Shown here in pieces: positions 4,959-5,866 of a DNA stretch of 5,866 nucleotides. This stretch comes from Thermoplasmata archaeon (GTDB taxonomy: Archaea > Thermoplasmatota > Thermoplasmata > Thermoplasmatales > Thermoplasmataceae): NCBI GenBank assembly GCA_021816385.1, contig JAKAYJ010000077.1:1-5866 (forward strand), written 5' to 3'. Position numbers and translations under genes: made by a program. The notes under the pieces were generated by a model that ran no database searches, was not told where the DNA came from, and worked only from the letters and a program-made list of their open reading frames with translations. Within the stretch, counting starts at the first letter, position 1, and each line of letters starts with the position of its first letter.

Positions 4959-5866
4959 ATGGATGAGATGAGAAGGGATCTTATGGATCCCTTTCCCTGG
5001 TACGCAAGAATGAGGTCAGAAAACCCTGTATATTATGATCCGGAATATAAGCTTGTAAACGTTTTCAGGTATAAGGACGTCAAAGAAACACTTGGAAATT
5101 TCAATACTTTTTCGTCACAGTTCGGTAAGGCTTTCAATCCTGCAGGAGGACCCATATCTGAAAGCATCATAAACCTTGATCCTCCAAAACACACGAAACT
5201 CAGGAATATTGTCTCAAAGGCATTTACACCCAGGACAATTGAAAAAATGGCCCCACAGATCAGGGAAATAGCAGATAACCTCCTGAATTCAAAGAAGGGG
5301 CATGAAGTGGATATTATCAAGGGATTTACTTCTCCTCTCCCAATCACTGTTATTGCGACCATGCTCGGAATACCCCTGAAAGATATGGATAAGTTCAAGA
5401 AATGGTCAGATATAATAATTGGCGGTTCAGAAAGATCATTTACTGATTTTCCAAAGACCATAGAGGATATGACAAGATATTTCCAGAATCTTATGATCGA
5501 AAAGGAGAATAACCCTGACCAAAGTCTTGTTTATTCTGTATTGAATGCAGAAGTGGATGGGGAAAAACTGACAATGATGGAAAGTCTAGGGTTTTTTATA
5601 CTTCTACTTGTAGCTGGAAATGAAACCACAACCAACCTGATCTCAAACGCTCTCCTTACATTCAATGAATATCACGGTACTTATGATGCCATACGTGGAG
5701 ATTCTAAACTCATTCCACAGGCTCTGGAAGAAGTGCTGAGATACAGGAGTCCCGTGCAATCCATTTACAGGGTGGCAAGGGTTGATACGGAACTCAGTGG
5801 AGTTCCGGTCAGGAAGGGGAGCATAATGGTCCCATGGATCGGTTCCGCAAACAGGGACGAAAGTGT
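4959..5866 (+). CDS. Cytochrome P450, C-terminus cut by the window edge
   Basis: The 302 complete codons carry clear P450 landmarks. There is an N-terminal 'NPVYYDPEYKLVNVFRYKDV' region and the helix-C segment DPPKHTKLRNIVSKAF (about 74-89), whose His and Arg normally contact haem propionates. The oxygen-activating helix I is LLVAGNETTTN (about 216-226, with the acid-Thr pair E222-T223). The helix-K ExxR is E258-V-L-R261, and GSANRDES (about 295-302) precedes the meander. The haem-ligand Cys loop is beyond the window, so integrity of the active site cannot be confirmed. It has no membrane anchor, so it is a soluble cytoplasmic enzyme like CYP119 of Sulfolobus. The GNETTTN helix and SANRDE segment recall the archaeal CYP231 of Picrophilus. 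Substrate and redox partner are unknown, and no ferredoxin or reductase gene is visible here. It diverges from the ABC-2 permease. An upstream in-frame stop at 4932 limits alternative starts. Confidence 0.93.
   Translation, partial: MDEMRRDLMDPFPWYARMRSENPVYYDPEYKLVNVFRYKDVKETLGNFNTFSSQFGKAFNPAGGPISESIINLDPPKHTKLRNIVSKAFTPRTIEKMAPQIREIADNLLNSKKGHEVDIIKGFTSPLPITVIATMLGIPLKDMDKFKKWSDIIIGGSERSFTDFPKTIEDMTRYFQNLMIEKENNPDQSLVYSVLNAEVDGEKLTMMESLGFFILLLVAGNETTTNLISNALLTFNEYHGTYDAIRGDSKLIPQALEEVLRYRSPVQSIYRVARVDTELSGVPVRKGSIMVPWIGSANRDES

Noticed and set aside
4951..4971. Six-codon upstream frame (ATG at 4951 to TGA at 4971) overlapping the P450 start
   Set aside because: The TATA spacing puts the transcription start near 4958, so this ATG would not be in the mRNA.
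5033..5461. 142-codon minus-strand open frame opposite the P450 gene
   Set aside because: It is the antisense shadow of a clearly conserved P450 reading frame whose helix-C and other conserved segments lie on the plus strand.
1..5866. CRISPR array, tRNA/rRNA genes, insertion-sequence ends
   Set aside because: No spaced identical DNA repeats, cloverleaf-like segments, transposase motifs or terminal inverted repeats were found by eye. The propeller repeats are protein-level and lie inside one gene.

Overview
The window looks like a fragment of an archaeal genome, most likely from the Thermoplasmata (Thermoplasmatales-like acidophiles). Four observations support this. Genes carry A/T-rich TATA boxes placed so that transcripts would start at or next to the start codon (leaderless genes), and no Shine-Dalgarno sequence decides a start. 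Codon use is rich in AGA/AGG and ATA in a moderately AT-rich background. The large secreted proteins are full of N-x-S/T sequons. The gene content (a sedolisin-type protease, a YVTN-type beta-propeller surface protein with a 'GL..GT.W' domain, and a CYP119/CYP231-like cytochrome P450) fits that group. The assignment rests on pattern recognition, not on a database search.

Layout: three genes lie in tandem on the minus strand and one diverges on the plus strand. Reading minus-strand transcription from right to left: (i) 4713-3166, a six-helix ABC-2-type permease with a large extracellular domain and no ATPase beside it; (ii) 3005-429, an 858-residue cell-surface protein made of 14 regular ~42-residue propeller repeats, a tandem beta-sandwich region and a C-terminal membrane anchor; (iii) 336-1, the N-terminus of a secreted S53 (sedolisin/kumamolisin) peptidase, showing signal segment and prodomain, cut by the window edge. 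On the plus strand, 4959-5866 is the first ~302 residues of a cytochrome P450, cut before the haem-cysteine loop.

Each gene has its own recognisable TATA-like element, so the three minus-strand genes look like separate transcription units rather than one operon. Together they form an exported or cell-envelope block (permease, adhesin-like or scaffold propeller, protease). The P450 diverges from the permease across a ~245-base intergenic region that holds both promoters and a short CCTGAC motif in the same orientation relative to each gene. No tRNA, rRNA, CRISPR array, transposase or integration site was seen. I see no clearly new system. The most notable points are the regular 14-repeat (2 x 7) propeller, the promoter that lies inside the longest reading frame of the permease, and the orphan status of that permease.
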